Source: Symsagittifera roscoffensis (taxonomy: Eukaryota; Xenacoelomorpha; Acoela; Convolutidae). Taken from it: 64,000 bases of DNA. The position numbers were made by a program, and so were the translations under genes. The stretch covers positions 34,809,509-34,873,508 of the forward strand of contig NC_087067.1 in the NCBI RefSeq assembly GCF_963678635.1, written 5' to 3'. Below, piece by piece: positions 44,201 through 58,100 of the stretch. The stretch's first letter is position 1. Each line of letters begins with the position of its first letter. The notes beneath the pieces were generated by a model. It was not told the DNA's origin and did not search any database. It saw only the letters and a program-made list of their open reading frames with translations.

Positions 44201-47000
44201 TTTTGCTAAAAATTCTATTTGACACAAAATACACAAATTCTCTAAAAAACGAATCAAAATCTAACTAGCCGATAAAACCAAAACAAGTGCAGCTTACAAA
44301 TTTAAATGGAGAAAGTTATTTAACAGTAGATAAGAACAGCGCATATAATCAATTGCCCCTAGATGAACAAGCACAACGACTAACACAATTTGTTAATGGA
44401 TATCGGAAAGATTTTGAAAGATTATTATATGGTGTTTCCATAGGACAAGCAGTTTTTCCCCCATTCATGAGCAGTACTTTTTGACGATTAATTCTGCGTA
44501 TAAAAAGTAATTTCACTTTCAGACGATGTGTTTTTTAATATTTTTCAAGTAAAAACGAAAGCAGGATGCAATTATATCTTGGATCATTTCCAAATTATTT
44601 ACGCCAAAAAACAATTTTTAATGGACAATCGAACACCACAAACGATTCGGATTCAATAATTTTTAAGAAATCATAAGAGAACAAAATTCAAACCTTCTTT
44701 CCGATCCAGATCAACAGTTTCAAGAAATGTGTGAAGCATCCAATTTTGAAATTAGAGCAGCAACACTACCATTTTGACTAAGAAACAAATAAAATGAATC
44801 TAAACTCATCAAAGAAACGAACTCCTACACCAGCAGGCCTCAAACTAAATAGACTCAAAGGAAATCAAAATCAACTCATAGAGCATATAGATTTCAATTA
44901 ATTTCGTTGAAATTTCCTAAACTATAAATAGTCTGGACAGCAGGAAAGAACCTTGCTTTGCCAGTTAGTTTCAGTAAAGATATACAATCAGGAAATCACA
45001 GAAATCACATAAATTGTTTTTTTTTACACAGAAATCAAATCCAATTCATAGAGTATATAGGTTTCAATTAATTTCGTTGAAATTTCCCAAACTATAAATA
45101 GTCTGGACAGCAGAACAAGAAACACCTCATTTGAAACTGTGTAAAACGTCAAATTTTTTCTCGCTGAAGGTAAAACATCGCCACGACTAGAAGGCAAAAA
45201 ACAGCAAATCTGAAACAGATAGCAAACAAATGATTAAACTACAATTAATAATCCCATTTCACTAAGAATGTCACAATAATCACTATGAAGTTAGTTTAAC
45301 GTGACAGAACACAATTGAACACAAACCATACTCCTCATGGATTATAAACAAAAAAAATAAACATAAGAAGACAAAACCCACTCAAAACTTTTTTTCCCAC
45401 CAATAGAAAAAGAAGACTTAATAGACACAAACAAGAAGTATAAAATAATTAAATAGAACATATTTCTACCCTGTATAATAAATTGACAACCAAAAAAACT
45501 CCGAAAAAAAATCAAAACATAGACCCTATAAAACGTCAAAAGAAGTCCTGATACAAATGCAAAACCAAACCTGCCAAAGCAGATATAAGCATCCTGGGAA
45601 ATAAAAACTTTCTTAAAGATTTCCGCAAATTGAACAACACATCGAAAAATAAAAACCCAGTCATTTTGCATTTTTGCACATCGATAATAAAGTACCCTGT
45701 TTACAATTAAATTTATATTTAATAGCATTTTACAAAGCACAATCTTTCAATATTGAGACGCATATTGGATCAAAAAATCCTCTGATAAATTCTCGGATGC
45801 ACCAATATGGATAAAAAACTTTGTGTTGACTGTCTCAACTGTCAACTGAATGACATATCGAAGAAAAACAAGACTTTCATGGAAAAAGTTTATGTTTCAA
45901 TCGCAGAAACTCATTCAAGACAAAATGCCCTATTTCACCCTCTTCTGAAAAAAAATCATCATCATATAATGGTAGACTCATTTACGCATTATATAGCACT
46001 AAGGGTAGTATCAATTTGTAATGCTTATTATGCATAAGATACGCTTTATGAACACTGAATAGCAAAATTCAGATTACCCGAAATCCTTGTTACAGATAGC
46101 TGTACGGACTTCACAAATAACGAAATCATTACATAATGTCATTTGTATAAATTTTAACAAAAACCTAGAACTTCCACGCCCCATGGACAAACCAATTAGC
46201 CGAAGGCTTGAAACGTTCACTCCTAAAACATTTACGATGTACAAATAACGAAAATGACAAAAAAAACACTGAATGATCAACGAACGCAAAAATGTTCCCG
46301 TTCGTAAAAGACTCAAAAAATCAAAAAAATTTGATTATCAACCAATGAACTCGTTTTTTATTCAAAAGCCCCGAAAACCAATAATGTTCACAGCAAATGC
46401 ATCAAAAATACACAATGATTTGTCGACCATCAAAAGACTCCATATATTGAAATCTACCACTTCACACTCACGATGAAGATCAATTTCATCAACCACAAAA
46501 TTTGAATTATCTTCCGATATCCACACGGAATAGATTTTAAGTCGAGATAAAATAGAATTGTATCAAAAAGTAGCAAAGAAACTGCTACGAAGACCAATAG
46601 TTCAATCCCAGATCAAATTATGTTTTTCAACCCTTTCAGATCGAAAAATTTTAACATTCAATCTAATTCAAAAATTTACAATACGAGAAGCAATATCATT
46701 CAAATTACAGCTATAAAAACAAGACCATATAAAACTTTTGATAAGCCCACAGACGTAACATAAAAATTATTGACCTATCGCAAAAAGCAAAAACACAATA
46801 CAGAAACAAACTCCTGCCACATCGCCCATGGAATACGCTTTCCGAGCACTTACCCTGATATTCTTATTTCTGACTTCATATTGTCGAAACAACCTAAGAT
46901 ATCATCAATCAAAAAACACCTGATAATTCGAAGAAATTACAAAAACCAACGAACATCACGAGAAAAAATAATTCAGAAAAACACTCTACAGTTACCACTT
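41290..47000 (+). mobile_element. Decayed Ty3/gypsy retroelement (second family)
   Basis: Short in-frame islands in gypsy order separated by many stops. Gag: TETDPEYSVEDYLNTVTAN near 41850 and FRKFVDKQEQARNT near 42135. Reverse transcriptase: SAYNQLPLDEQAQRLTQF at 44310-44400. RNase H end near 44930 and again 45110. Integrase: KLCVDCLNCQL (45820), VDSFTHYIAL (45970), VTDS and HAPWTN near 46090-46190, then QKPRKPIMF (46365). The family differs from the element at 24.7-31.3 kb. Non-functional. Confidence 0.8.
44875..45113 (+). repeat. Local duplication at the RNase H end
   Basis: 'ttcaattaatttcgttgaaa' followed by 'ctataaatagtctggacagc' occurs at about 44893-44943 and again at 45062-45113, a direct duplication about 170 bases apart. 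Confidence 0.8.
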
Positions 47001-47829
47001 TAACTTAAAAGACAAATTGAAAACTATAGGATAAAACTTCAATACCTGAAATGAAAGACGAACTACAACAACGCCAATTCTCTTAATTTCGAGATCTTCC
47101 GAGAAAAGATTGTAAAGTTTTTATCCCACAATCAAAGATACTAAAAAAAATAACACATTCAAAACCCATCTGAATAACAATAAGCACATTCAAAAATACG
47201 ATTACTTTGTAAATTCTTTCAAAAATTTGTTAAACTTCCTAATAAGACATACATCTCGCCATCTTGTCCGTTTTCACTGAAACAAAATTTCCAATTTAGT
47301 TTTTAATTTCTCAGTAACAATATACAAAAAAGAGCCAATCACTACTCATCAACTTCTCACTTTTACTAATCGCCACCACCGTTAAATTAAACGATTAGAT
47401 CAAACTTTGAACTAGAACTGTAACTCCATTTTAGAGACTTTCAGGCACAAAAGCAACACTCTCATATTTGACTTCTTAAACAATAAATATAAAAAATTAT
47501 AATCTGCCTCTATCACTCAGAATAAGAATCAACAAACTTGTATAAATTCAGACCCCAAAAATCCCCTCCCAAAAAAATAAGACAATTAGCCTAACGTGAA
47601 ACTTCAAGAGATCTCGTAGCTAACATAATCTACCACAAAAAATGTCTGATCAATATCTACCACAAAAAAATTTCTGATCCTATAAAAAAAGAATTAGCAA
47701 TTTATTATCAGACCCTTCAGACTGGTCTTTGCCAAAATTTCCCTATATCCAACCAACAAACCAAAAATCAAAATTCAATCTGGCACCACTCAAAACAACT
47801 CCAAAAAAATGGAAAACTTTTCTTAAAAT

Positions 47830-48720
47830 TGAAATCATTTTCAAATGCACACCAGTCGTTTATTTTTTCAAGAAAATCCTAATAACTTTTTTTCCAATCA
47901 TACTAATTTTTCTAAGTTTTTTCTTTTTCCTAAATTGATAAAAAAGTTTTTCATAAAAAAGAACTCCTGATAGTTTTAGTAATCTTCCTAACTGTACTAG
48001 CATCCCTAATACAACAATTTATAAATGTCATAAGAAAAAATTTATTTGCCCTATTACTAGCAATTTTTTTGTTAACCCTTTAATCGAAGACTAATACGAA
48101 AAGTTTTTGTTTCTTTTTTTAATATCTATCCGGCAAACTTACAAGAAAACAAGTCAAGATTGCTGATCAAAACCCAATAACACATTTCTCATCTGTCAAC
48201 CCATCCCAAAAACCTGAACAAAAATCCTCGCATTGATAAATCAACCACACGGTTAACTCATTCTCAAACATCTACGCGGATATCATACGTCCAAAGAACA
48301 TATATTTTTGTAGAAAAACAAGTACCTTTTTCAGAACCACCAACTCTAGCAAATCATAAAGCTCCTGTCGGTGAACAACAATAGGAGCCGATCTATAGTC
48401 TCAACCCACCTTAATCACAAGATTTAATTAGATCTCGAAACATAAGTCAAAGTCAAAATACTCCATATGAAGACAAATGTTTCAACCACGACGTAACGGA
48501 AGTTTCGCAACAACACGAGTACAACTCAACATACCCTCACTACCAGCCTCTTCTACTAAACCCTCCTAACAACTATAGAAAACACTCCCCCACCTACAAA
48601 TCTGAGCTCGCCGGAAAATACACCAAGCTATCATCTGACTACCAAGGCATAACACCAACCTCAGAACAAATAATAGAAAGCCCATTTAACCCAAAACACT
48701 TCACAGAGCTTTTTGATTAA
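47830..48720 (+). pseudogene. Possible env-like or transmembrane remnant after the Ty3 relic
   Basis: Hydrophobic stretches (VYFFKKILITFFPIILIFLS at 47859 and a second near 47970-48070) precede an open, proline-rich frame at about 48495-48720 that ends FNPKHFTELFD before TAA. A membrane segment followed by a cytoplasmic tail, placed after integrase, would suit an env-like gene, but stops intervene and no family is recognised. Confidence 0.25.
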
Positions 48721-48729
48721 CTACACAAC

Positions 48730-50685
48730 TCTCTTCGGCAAACCAAGCCTAGCTAATGACCCGATCGATCTCTCTTCTAGTACAAATGCATCAACCTTAC
48801 CAGAAACACTTTCCCTACCGTCAACACCATCATTAATGAGTATTCCATCTCTGATTACCTTTCCCATAAATTTACAACGAACAACTCACTAGCAGATGGC
48901 TAGAACTACAAACCACTAAAAAATCCGTATGTCTTGTTGAAACAATTTCGAGGCACCTTCTCCCTCAATCAATCAACTTTGGTAGCAACCGGCTTCACAG
49001 TTGGGCTTTACATCGATTACTAATTAGATCAGATATCCACAAAGATTTACAAGATCAAACTTTTCAAACATTTTCCTGCAAAATTTTTTTCTCAAATTTA
49101 AAATGACTGCAAATTTAAATAACATTACAAATCACCCACTTCCACTATCTCAACGAGATATAACAGATAATATTTGCCTCCTCAATTTATTTGTATAGAA
49201 CTAATTTGTAGATACGACAAATACATTAAAAAGACCATTGGTCATACATCTTTTTACAATCCGTTTTCTAGACTACCATACACGTGTATCTTAGAATTTT
49301 ATCATCACTCCACGTCTTTTACTTTCTCGCACGACGCGAACCAACAGTTCACAACAACCCATATTCATGCACAGGACCGCCCGACTTCCTAGTAACAAAC
49401 TATGGTTGCGAAGACAAACAAAGCATATCCTATATAAAAAAGTTACAAATGTGAATCAGATCAGCAAGAAAATGAAACAACTGATGTCTTCACTACACTC
49501 TTCTCTGAAGCCGGCGGTACAAAACTTGTAGTCTATAAATTCACAGCAAAGTTTTCTGAAAAGAAAGTACACTGTTCAAAAATGTCAAAAGGAAAGAAAA
49601 ATATACTAGACCACGAATCATATTACCAAAGTAAAAAACGAACGGCTGTACCCAACATCTCAACCGCAAACTTTTTGAAAATGAACTGAAATGTAAAGAT
49701 TGCTCAAAACAAAGAACACCCGAACACTAAATTTTCAAATCTTTCCAAACTCAAAACATCAACCTCAACATCAACTTAAAAAAAGTTGAGGCCATATACA
49801 AATCAATGAAAAAACCCCTATCATGGCGCACACGAACAATTGAATTGTGATCCAAATAATAAAGTTTGGATACCTCATATTGGAATAATCAAAGTCCCAA
49901 GTTGTTAAGTTAGCACGAAAAACACTGGAAACCAAGAAATTATGTTTTTAATTGGAAAAAACAACTCGAACCAATTTAACTCAAACTTGATTTAGAAAAC
50001 CACTTTATAAAAAATCAAGGCATCCGCTTAGTTTGTTAAAAAGATCAAGGATATTGAGGCCTCACAATTTGCACCCAGACAACTATTGTTTGGTTCCCCG
50101 AAAACTCATGTACCATATCACCAATCTACAAAGTAATAACGGGCAAATACGTGGAAATTCTCTTCCGGAAAACACTGACAGTAGAATGTTACGAGAAATA
50201 TTACTAATGAATCACACATTGTTTGGAGCGATTCACAATGATATGCACTTAGACATGAAACTTGATTAAATAACAGGAAGAAATTTTCATGAACGTTCGC
50301 GATCAGAACTCAAAACAGTACATCATCTTTGTGCATTAGAAAAAACACAAATACTACGAACACTAGCACTAGCAGTAATAAAAATTTCTTTATGTACGAT
50401 ACGTCCTATCAAGAAGTTGCTCAAAATTCATTAATTACGAAGAAAACATCTTTGGTATTACATTTGCACTAAAAAAAATTGACTACTTTATGTTAAATAG
50501 GCAAAAAATGCTATCAGCGAAGACCCAGTTTCTGTCAAAATAATGTCCATTTTGTGAATACATTATCAAGAGGAATTTCTTTTTGGCAAAAGCCGTCAGT
50601 CTATGTGGATCAGAGTACAATCACATAGTAGTACAGCTCAAACCCGACGAATAGAAATATTGTCTCCTCACACCATACCCCACAT
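48730..50685. other. G-poor DNA between Ty3 relic and tandem units
   Basis: Plus strand poor in G. Short frames only (for instance 50033-50269), none with a known domain. Confidence 0.3.
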
Positions 50686-50689
50686 TTTT

Positions 50690-53600
50690 GGCAACTTTGA
50701 AAAAATTTCACCAAAAGGCATACGCGAAGTTCCAATATGGACTTGCAACATTTAGGAACACGTTCTAAACCCGACATACAACATCATACATAAGCACAAC
50801 AATTCCAATAAAATCTCACTGAATTGGGCACCATTTGAAGACAATCCACTCAACAAAATCATGGGAAACTGGCTGAAACAGCTGGTTTTTCAGATGTCAT
50901 CAACCTAGATTATAGTGAACACTTTAAACAAATAAGTTATCTCAACGGAAAGCAAAGTCGCCAATAATATATCTCTCCAGTCAATGTCCTTACTTTTCTT
51001 CACACTATGAATGAACTACCAGTTTTTTAGGATGACCCTTATACGTTCTAGATCGATTGACTTTCTTGGACGCATTGTTTAGCTTCATAGGATTATTAAC
51101 CTCACTTCTTATAGGCACATACAACACATGCGCATTACCCACACAAAATGACATATTAGCTAGCGTAGCAAGATAATTGCTCGCAGGATTTTTCGGAAAT
51201 TTTTTCTGCTTCAAAAAATAAAATATAAATGGATGCACAAACTAATAATCAGAAAACAATTATCAACAAAACCAAACAGATACGAAACTCCGCAAAACAA
51301 AAAACATACTACATTAACAGCACAACAACCATTATAAAGATATATCAAACCATAATCATTTGCAAATAGACTAACAAACGAAACTATAGAACTACTTTTC
51401 TTTAGCATCACGACTTCATCAAAACCATGAACTACAACGAATTCCCATCTCTCATATTGCAAATCAACCACAAAAAAAACTGATGAAATGAAAGAACAAA
51501 TAATAGTGCAAACTCACACGATTAATTTTCGTTCTGAGTGCAACAATGCTTTCATCCCTTGATAAGCCGCCAACTTGGATTTCTTCATCACCCCCTATCT
51601 TATCTTTCCAATCTTTAACGACACTACTCTGTCTTTTCCATTTCTGACCTCACTTCTCCTCCCTTGCCAGTAATTTTTCTCAGTTTTTTTCAAATTTTTC
51701 GCTCAACTCATCTCACTTGCACTTTGCTTTGACGATTCATTTCAAACAAATTCATGAAACGAAAATATCCTACTAAACCACCTCGATACTTAATCAGGCA
51801 ACCTTCATCGTCACAACTCCTCCGTAGTCATCACCCTAGACACACTAACAATTACCAATTTTTGTTGAAAACCTTCCAGTTTTTCCTCAAAAATAAAATC
51901 ATAGTACTGAACTCCACACCCAATGCGACATCTAGGTTGATGAACACTCCCTCCTCCCTACCCTCTCCTGGTTTTCAATTTACAATTTCATTAACCCTTT
52001 GGAAATTCATATTGGCAAAACCGAAGAAGATGAACTTTATAAAACCAATTACATCATTTAAAAAACGCACTACAGTTTACAGTCTTTACTAATATTGGTC
52101 TCTCATAAGTACTTAATCGTTTAATCGCATAGAAATCTAATTAATTTCCCCTCACGATCTACGATCACGCAGACAAACGCTTTATGGAAGACTCACCTTA
52201 AGACCTCGATCCAGCCGTTAATTCGTCAGCAAAAGAAATTTTTTTTTGATCAAAATGTATTATTTTTTTGTCTTATTATTTTAAGTTAGCATTTAAAAAA
52301 ATTGACCCCGTAACTGATCACACGCTACAAAAATCAACGGCATGTGAATCCTATTCTACTAAATTTGATCATTTCTACCTCACTTTCTTTTTGCTTGTCC
52401 CCAAAGAAAGCGACGTAAAGTGCTCGCATGAACCTTTGCTAAAAATGAAACTAACTCATACTCGCACTTACTGCCGCTTCATTCAGAGACACGTTGTGTA
52501 AAGCTTTCCCTGACGGAGCCCCAGTCATTGCTTTATTTTCATTAAATGAAAGGACACCTCGCCCTAAATCCTTAAATTTAGTTATTGTATCAAAATGTTT
52601 AACACTCACGGCATCCTCCGTAATTATGATCCAGTCCACCAAATATAAAATATTTTGTCTCCTCATCAGCAATTTCCCCAATGAAAATTCTCATCCCATC
52701 ATTATCCGCATAAAAAAATCCAATCTGTCGATATACATCTTTTAGAAAACATTCACAATATCAAATTTAACCACTACTTCTATAACCTCCTTCAAAATCT
52801 TCCCCGCGAATTCGCCGTCACTCCTTATGAAATTAGGATCATTCGCGCACTCGAACTTAAGAAGTAAAAATGACATAAGCAGGCTTGCAAAATTTCTTGT
52901 ACAATCATCCACGATTGAAACTATACTCCCCAATTGATTTTCTGCTAACCCCGACCCCCGGTTTTTATAAAAAAAAAATTTCTAATTTATATTTTTTATA
53001 TCACGAGTTTTTACTTGTGTGTTACACAAATTTTTTTTTAATCTTCACTAATAGTTTTTAAACAGCAAAAAACAATAAAAAATTCAAACTATTTGCCGTA
53101 AGTTCTCGAAATGAAGTAAAGTTTATAACATAGCGACAAATTAAAAAATTAAGGCAAGGAAAAGAAAATGAGTAATGAATTAACATAAGGAAGAAACTAT
53201 ACGAAAAGAAATTTAACTCGCTTTCAACTATTCAACCCAGCTGGAAGAAAGAATTAAAGCTAAGCTAACCAACGCAGCTCACTAATACCCTCGAACTAAT
53301 AACACGTACAGATAAGTCCCAAGATTTTCAAACTAAATAAACCAGATGAAACTGGAAAAGATGATCTTAAAAAAGCTCAAATCAAAATTTTGTACAGATC
53401 ACAAGAAACCCTAGTAAAATCAAAATTAACAAAAACTAAGACTAATTATTTTTGGGATGAGAACAGAGCCGAAGGAACAAAACAAAAAACCATCTGGTAA
53501 AAAAGAAAGAAAAGGTTAAACACATATCAAAAGACTCAACTCAAAGAGAATCTCAAAAGTATATTCAACTGGCCAAACCCACCAGACGTTTGCAGCACAT

Positions 53601-55090
53601 GTGCTCAACGTGTGCTTATGTACTTAAAAACCCGACCCATAATTTTTCCTAAGAGTAGCTCTAGGTTGAGCAAATCATTAAACTAACCGGAATAATTAAA
53701 ACGCTCTTGCGAAAATAACTAACAAATATCACTGCAATTATAATAAGTGCAGATATTATTAATATAAAAGATTTTCCGAGAGCAAAAAAAACGAATGGCA
53801 AAATGGAGATGAAACGAGTAGACATTCCATCTCTGAACTGGCATATCAATTGGTTTTGCTTACCGTAGTCACAAACCTTGCAGGAAAATATGTATGGAGC
53901 GAATATCGCAACATACGTATCCCTTGAACCAGAACAATGGCCAGCTCAATTTTGAACTCAAAATAAGAATTCTTACCGCTTGGCGCTTCATTCAGAGAAG
54001 TGAAACCATTTGTCTCGCTATTTGACCAATACAAACGAAAAGCTGAGAATGCACGTAGTCTCGCTCCACTTTGAGAAATCGACACATCCTCAAAACATAA
54101 TTGCCACCTCGATACAATCTTCTGACTGATTACAATTGTTTTCAATTTACTCTATCTCTCATTAACAATTATCTCATTGACACGATCAACTGCTACTCTT
54201 CTCAAGCAAAATTCACAATAAAATTAGAATACAATCCATGCATCCATCCATCACAAGAAAAACTGCGAGTTGGAAATTTTCCTGAGCCCCGGATGGATTT
54301 TTAATGTCCAATTGTTTTCTTGAATAGTCATCACTCTAAATTATTTAGAACTAACCAATCATGATCCATAACCATAAATAACTGTAATTTGTAAAGCTAG
54401 AACTAATTAAAGTTTCTTCCAGTTAGGGAAAAATTAAACATAGAAAGCAGTTGCACTTTCTCTCCTCTAACCTTGCAAAAATATCAATATATAAAAGATC
54501 TATTGAGACTAAGAAAAATAGGAATGAGATTAGGATCGACATTAGACAAAAAAAACGTTTTCAATTTATTGTTGTTTTTTTCTACATGGTGTATTAAAAA
54601 GATCTGAAAAACAAAACAACTTGAACCGGCAAATTAGACAAGAGTTTTCCAAGAAGACTGATTAGAAATTAAAAAAAATTTTAAACCGGTTTTTTTCGAC
54701 AGTAAAAAAAATTCAAAACTTTTAAATGTCGTTGAAATCAAGACTGATAAGGCTTCAATGTGATATATATTTCGTCCCACTTCAAAGACAATTTACGGTA
54801 CTTGATTTTGAATGGAAAAAAGAAAAAAGTAAAATTCATCCGAATACAAAGTTCTCCCCTAGGGTCACTCACAATCCCCAAAAAAGGGGAGAAAAATGTT
54901 TTGCTCCAAATCATAAATTTTTAAGAAGTATTTTTCAGTAAATAAATTGATAAATTGACAAAAGACAAATTTGAACATTTTTCATCAATATTAACATCAA
55001 TAATTTTTGTCTTAAGCTCAAAGCAAGCTCAAAGCAAGCTCTCAAAACAGTGGTTTTTGTCGTGAGACAAATTGCTCTTTTTTATAAAAC
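50690..55090 (-). repeat. Tandem unit A (about 4.4 kb)
   Basis: Collinear along its length with unit B at 55188-59270. Examples: 'aaacccgacatacaa', 'gattatagtgaacactt', 'atgaaacgaaaatatcc', 'ccccaaagaaagcgacgtaa', 'tttttgggatgagaaca'. Conserved frames occur on both strands: plus MKRKYPTKPPRYLIRQPS (51754), minus ILKEVIEVVVKFDIVNVF (52742-52933) and the segment FMRALYVAFFGDKQKESE near 52400. Identity of the encoded protein is unknown. Confidence 0.75.
54725..54890 (-). repeat. Dispersed repeat R1 core within unit A
   Basis: 'aaatgtcgttgaaatcaaga' and 'ggcttcaatgtgatatat' match the R1 copy at 23640 and the unit B copy at 58925-59090. Confidence 0.55.
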
Positions 55091-55109
55091 TTTTTTGAAA
55101 CTTCCATTT

Positions 55110-55170
55110 AAAACTTTTTGGTAACCAATGAGTCACGGGCACCAATCGGCGAGTCACGGGCACCAATTAT
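55110..55170 (-). repeat. Doubled primer-site-like motif
   Basis: The minus strand reads TTGGTGCCCGTGACTC twice in tandem, 20 bases apart. The motif has the form of an LTR-element primer binding site. A variant GGCGCCCCTGACTCGCC lies at 60977-60993, and both share a nearby 'accaaaaagttttaaatgg'. Confidence 0.4.
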
Positions 55171-55187
55171 ATGGCACACTATGTCGA

Positions 55188-58100
55188 TCTTTTCGAGAAA
55201 TTTCACTGTAAGACTTATGCGCAAAAGCAAGAAATTCGGTTTATAATCTATAGAAGTAATATAAACCCGACATACAATATCAAATATGCACAATACATTT
55301 TTAAAATTCTCAAAAAAAAAACGGGGCACCATACAAAGACAATCAATTATTTTTAAAAAATTATATGAAATTGGCTGAAATAGCTTGTTTCTCAGATATC
55401 TACAACCAAGATTATAGTGAACACTTAGCAGAAAAAAAACTATATCGATATAAAAATATATATATATCAGCGAAGAACAAAATCGCACGCAAAATATCTC
55501 TCCAGTCATTATCTTTTTTTTTCTTCCCATTAAGAATGAACTATCAGTTTTTTTTTCAAGACCAAGAACTACAGCGCATTCCCATTTCCCATGTTGCACA
55601 TCAGCCAAAAAAACTGATGAATTATATGGACAAATTATAGAGCGAACTCACGCTGTTAATTTTCGTTCTGCATTAATTAGTCTCAGTTTTTTTCAAATTT
55701 CTCGGCCAATTCATCTCACGTGCACTTTGACGATTTAATTTATAGAGTTTTTGACACACATAAACAAATTTTTAAATAACTCTGCCATCGACACCCTCGA
55801 TAAAACTCTTGACTCAATTCCGAGTCTCACTGCTAACTACTCAAAACCACCTTTTACTCCAATAACTCTCTCAGTCCCTGTAATAAATCTCACGACTCGC
55901 AGTTCTTCCTACCCATACTCAACACCAAACCTTTCCTCACTCCCTGACACCCTAGGTTCTATGGCAGACGAACATCTAGAATACTAGCTAGAGGATTTCA
56001 TACAACAACAGCAACAAATTCATCCTACTGACCGACAAATTAGAAATCATCAACTAACACACTCAGCCTCACCATCAGAAACATCAACGTCATCCAGCCC
56101 TAATGCCACGACTCTTACTCAAGGCATCCTCATGAAACGAAAATATCCCACCAAACAATCTCGATACTTAATCAGGCTACCTTCATTATCACGACTCCTT
56201 CGTAGTCATCACTCTAGACACACTAACACTTTGCAGTTTTACCTCAAAAATTATTTAATAAAACTGAACTCCACAGCCAACGCGACATATGCGTTGATCA
56301 ACACTCCCTCCTCTCTACCATCTCCTGGTTATCATTTGACAACCCTTTAAAAAGACTTATTGGGAAAACCGAAAAAAATGAATTTTCTAAAACCATATAC
56401 ATCAAATAAAAAACGCACTACAGTTAAAAGTCTTTACTAATATTGATCTCTCACAAGTACTTAATCTTTTTTAATCTTTTTATCGCACAAAAATTTAACC
56501 AATTTTTCCTCACACTCTACGATCATGCAGTCATACGTTTTATGGAAGACTCACCTTAAGACACCGATCCAGCCGTTAACTCACAAATAACAGAAATTTG
56601 TCATCAAAATGGATTATATCTTTGATGTAGATAGCAGCGAAAAAAATTGACCACTGAATTGAACACACACTACAGAAAACTAAGGCATGTAAATCCTATT
56701 TTACTAAATTTGATCGTTTTCAACTCACTTTCATTTTTATCGTCCCCAAAGAAAGCGACGTAAATTGCTCGCATGAAGTTTTGTTAATAATCAAACTAAC
56801 TCATCCTCGCACTGGCTGCTGCTTCATTCGGAGACACTTTTTAAAAAGCTCTCCATCAAGGAGCTCCCGTCATTGCTCTATCTTCATTGATTCAAAGTAC
56901 AACTCGTCCTACATCCTTAATTAAAGTTATTCTATTAAAATATTTAACCCTAACGTAAGTATGATCCACTCCGCCAAATGTAAATTTTGCCGACACATCA
57001 GCAATTTCCCCAATGAGGACTCACATCCCATGATTATCCGCATAAGTAAATCCAATCTGTCCAAATACCTCATTTGAAAAACATTCACAAAATCAAATTT
57101 AACCACTTTTTCTATAACCTCTTTAAAAAACTCACTACGAGTTCGCGTCACTCCTGAAAACTTAACATCATCTGCGCACTCGAACTTTTCTGACGACACA
57201 TAAGAAATAAAATCGCCATTAGCTTGCTTGAAAAACTTCTTAAGCAATCACCCACGATTGAAACTAAACTCCCCCAATTGAAATTTTGCTAACTTCGAAC
57301 CGCGATCAGTATGATTTTTTTTTCAAATAAGTAATTGAATTTCACTCAAGTTCTTACTTTTGTGTTTCACTAAATTTCTTTCAAACTTCACTAGTAGTTT
57401 CTAAACAGCAAAAAAATGAAATACAAATGAAACTTTTGCAAAACTTTCAATAAAAAAATGCTGACTAGTTGCCCTAATTTCTCGAAATGAAATAAAGTTT
57501 ATAACTTAGTCACAAATTAATAAAACTGTGCAGTAATTAAACTGGATAAAATAATCTTTTGAAGATCACACCAAATCTTTGTAAAGATCACAAGAAACCA
57601 TAGTAAACTCAAATTTATCTTAAATTGAAGAGTAATTATTTTTGGGATGAGAACACAACCAAAGGAACAAAAAAAAACGTCTGGTATAAAAGAAAGAAAA
57701 ACTTGTACTCAAATAAGGACTCTATTCAAATAGAAACTGAAAAGTGTAGTCCACTGGCCTAACCCACCAGAAGTTTGCAGCGTATGTGCTCACAAGGTAC
57801 TTATTAACACGACACACAATTTTTCTTGAGAGTAGCTCTAGAGTGAGCAAATCGTGAAAATAACCGAACCATTTAAGATGATCTTGCGAAAATAACTAAT
57901 GAAGATCATAACTAAAACTGCAATGGCAAATATTAGTAGTGTAAAATATTTCCGAGAGCAAAAAAAAACGAACAGCAAAAAGGAGATAAAACGACTCTGG
58001 AATGGCATATCTGTTGGTTTTGCTTCCTGTAGTCACCCATCTCGTAGGATATAAAGTATGGAGCGGATATCGCAGCGTAGGTATTGAACAACAAAAATGG

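Noticed and set aside
45342-45740. 132-codon minus-strand frame with hydrophobic residues
   Set aside because: It is the shadow of the A-rich Ty3 integrase region on the plus strand.
38281-54545. The 38.3-kb and 53.6-kb copies as LTRs of one giant Ty3 element
   Set aside because: A third copy follows at 57.8 kb within a longer tandem unit, the ends lack TG...CA, and no primer site adjoins the left copy.
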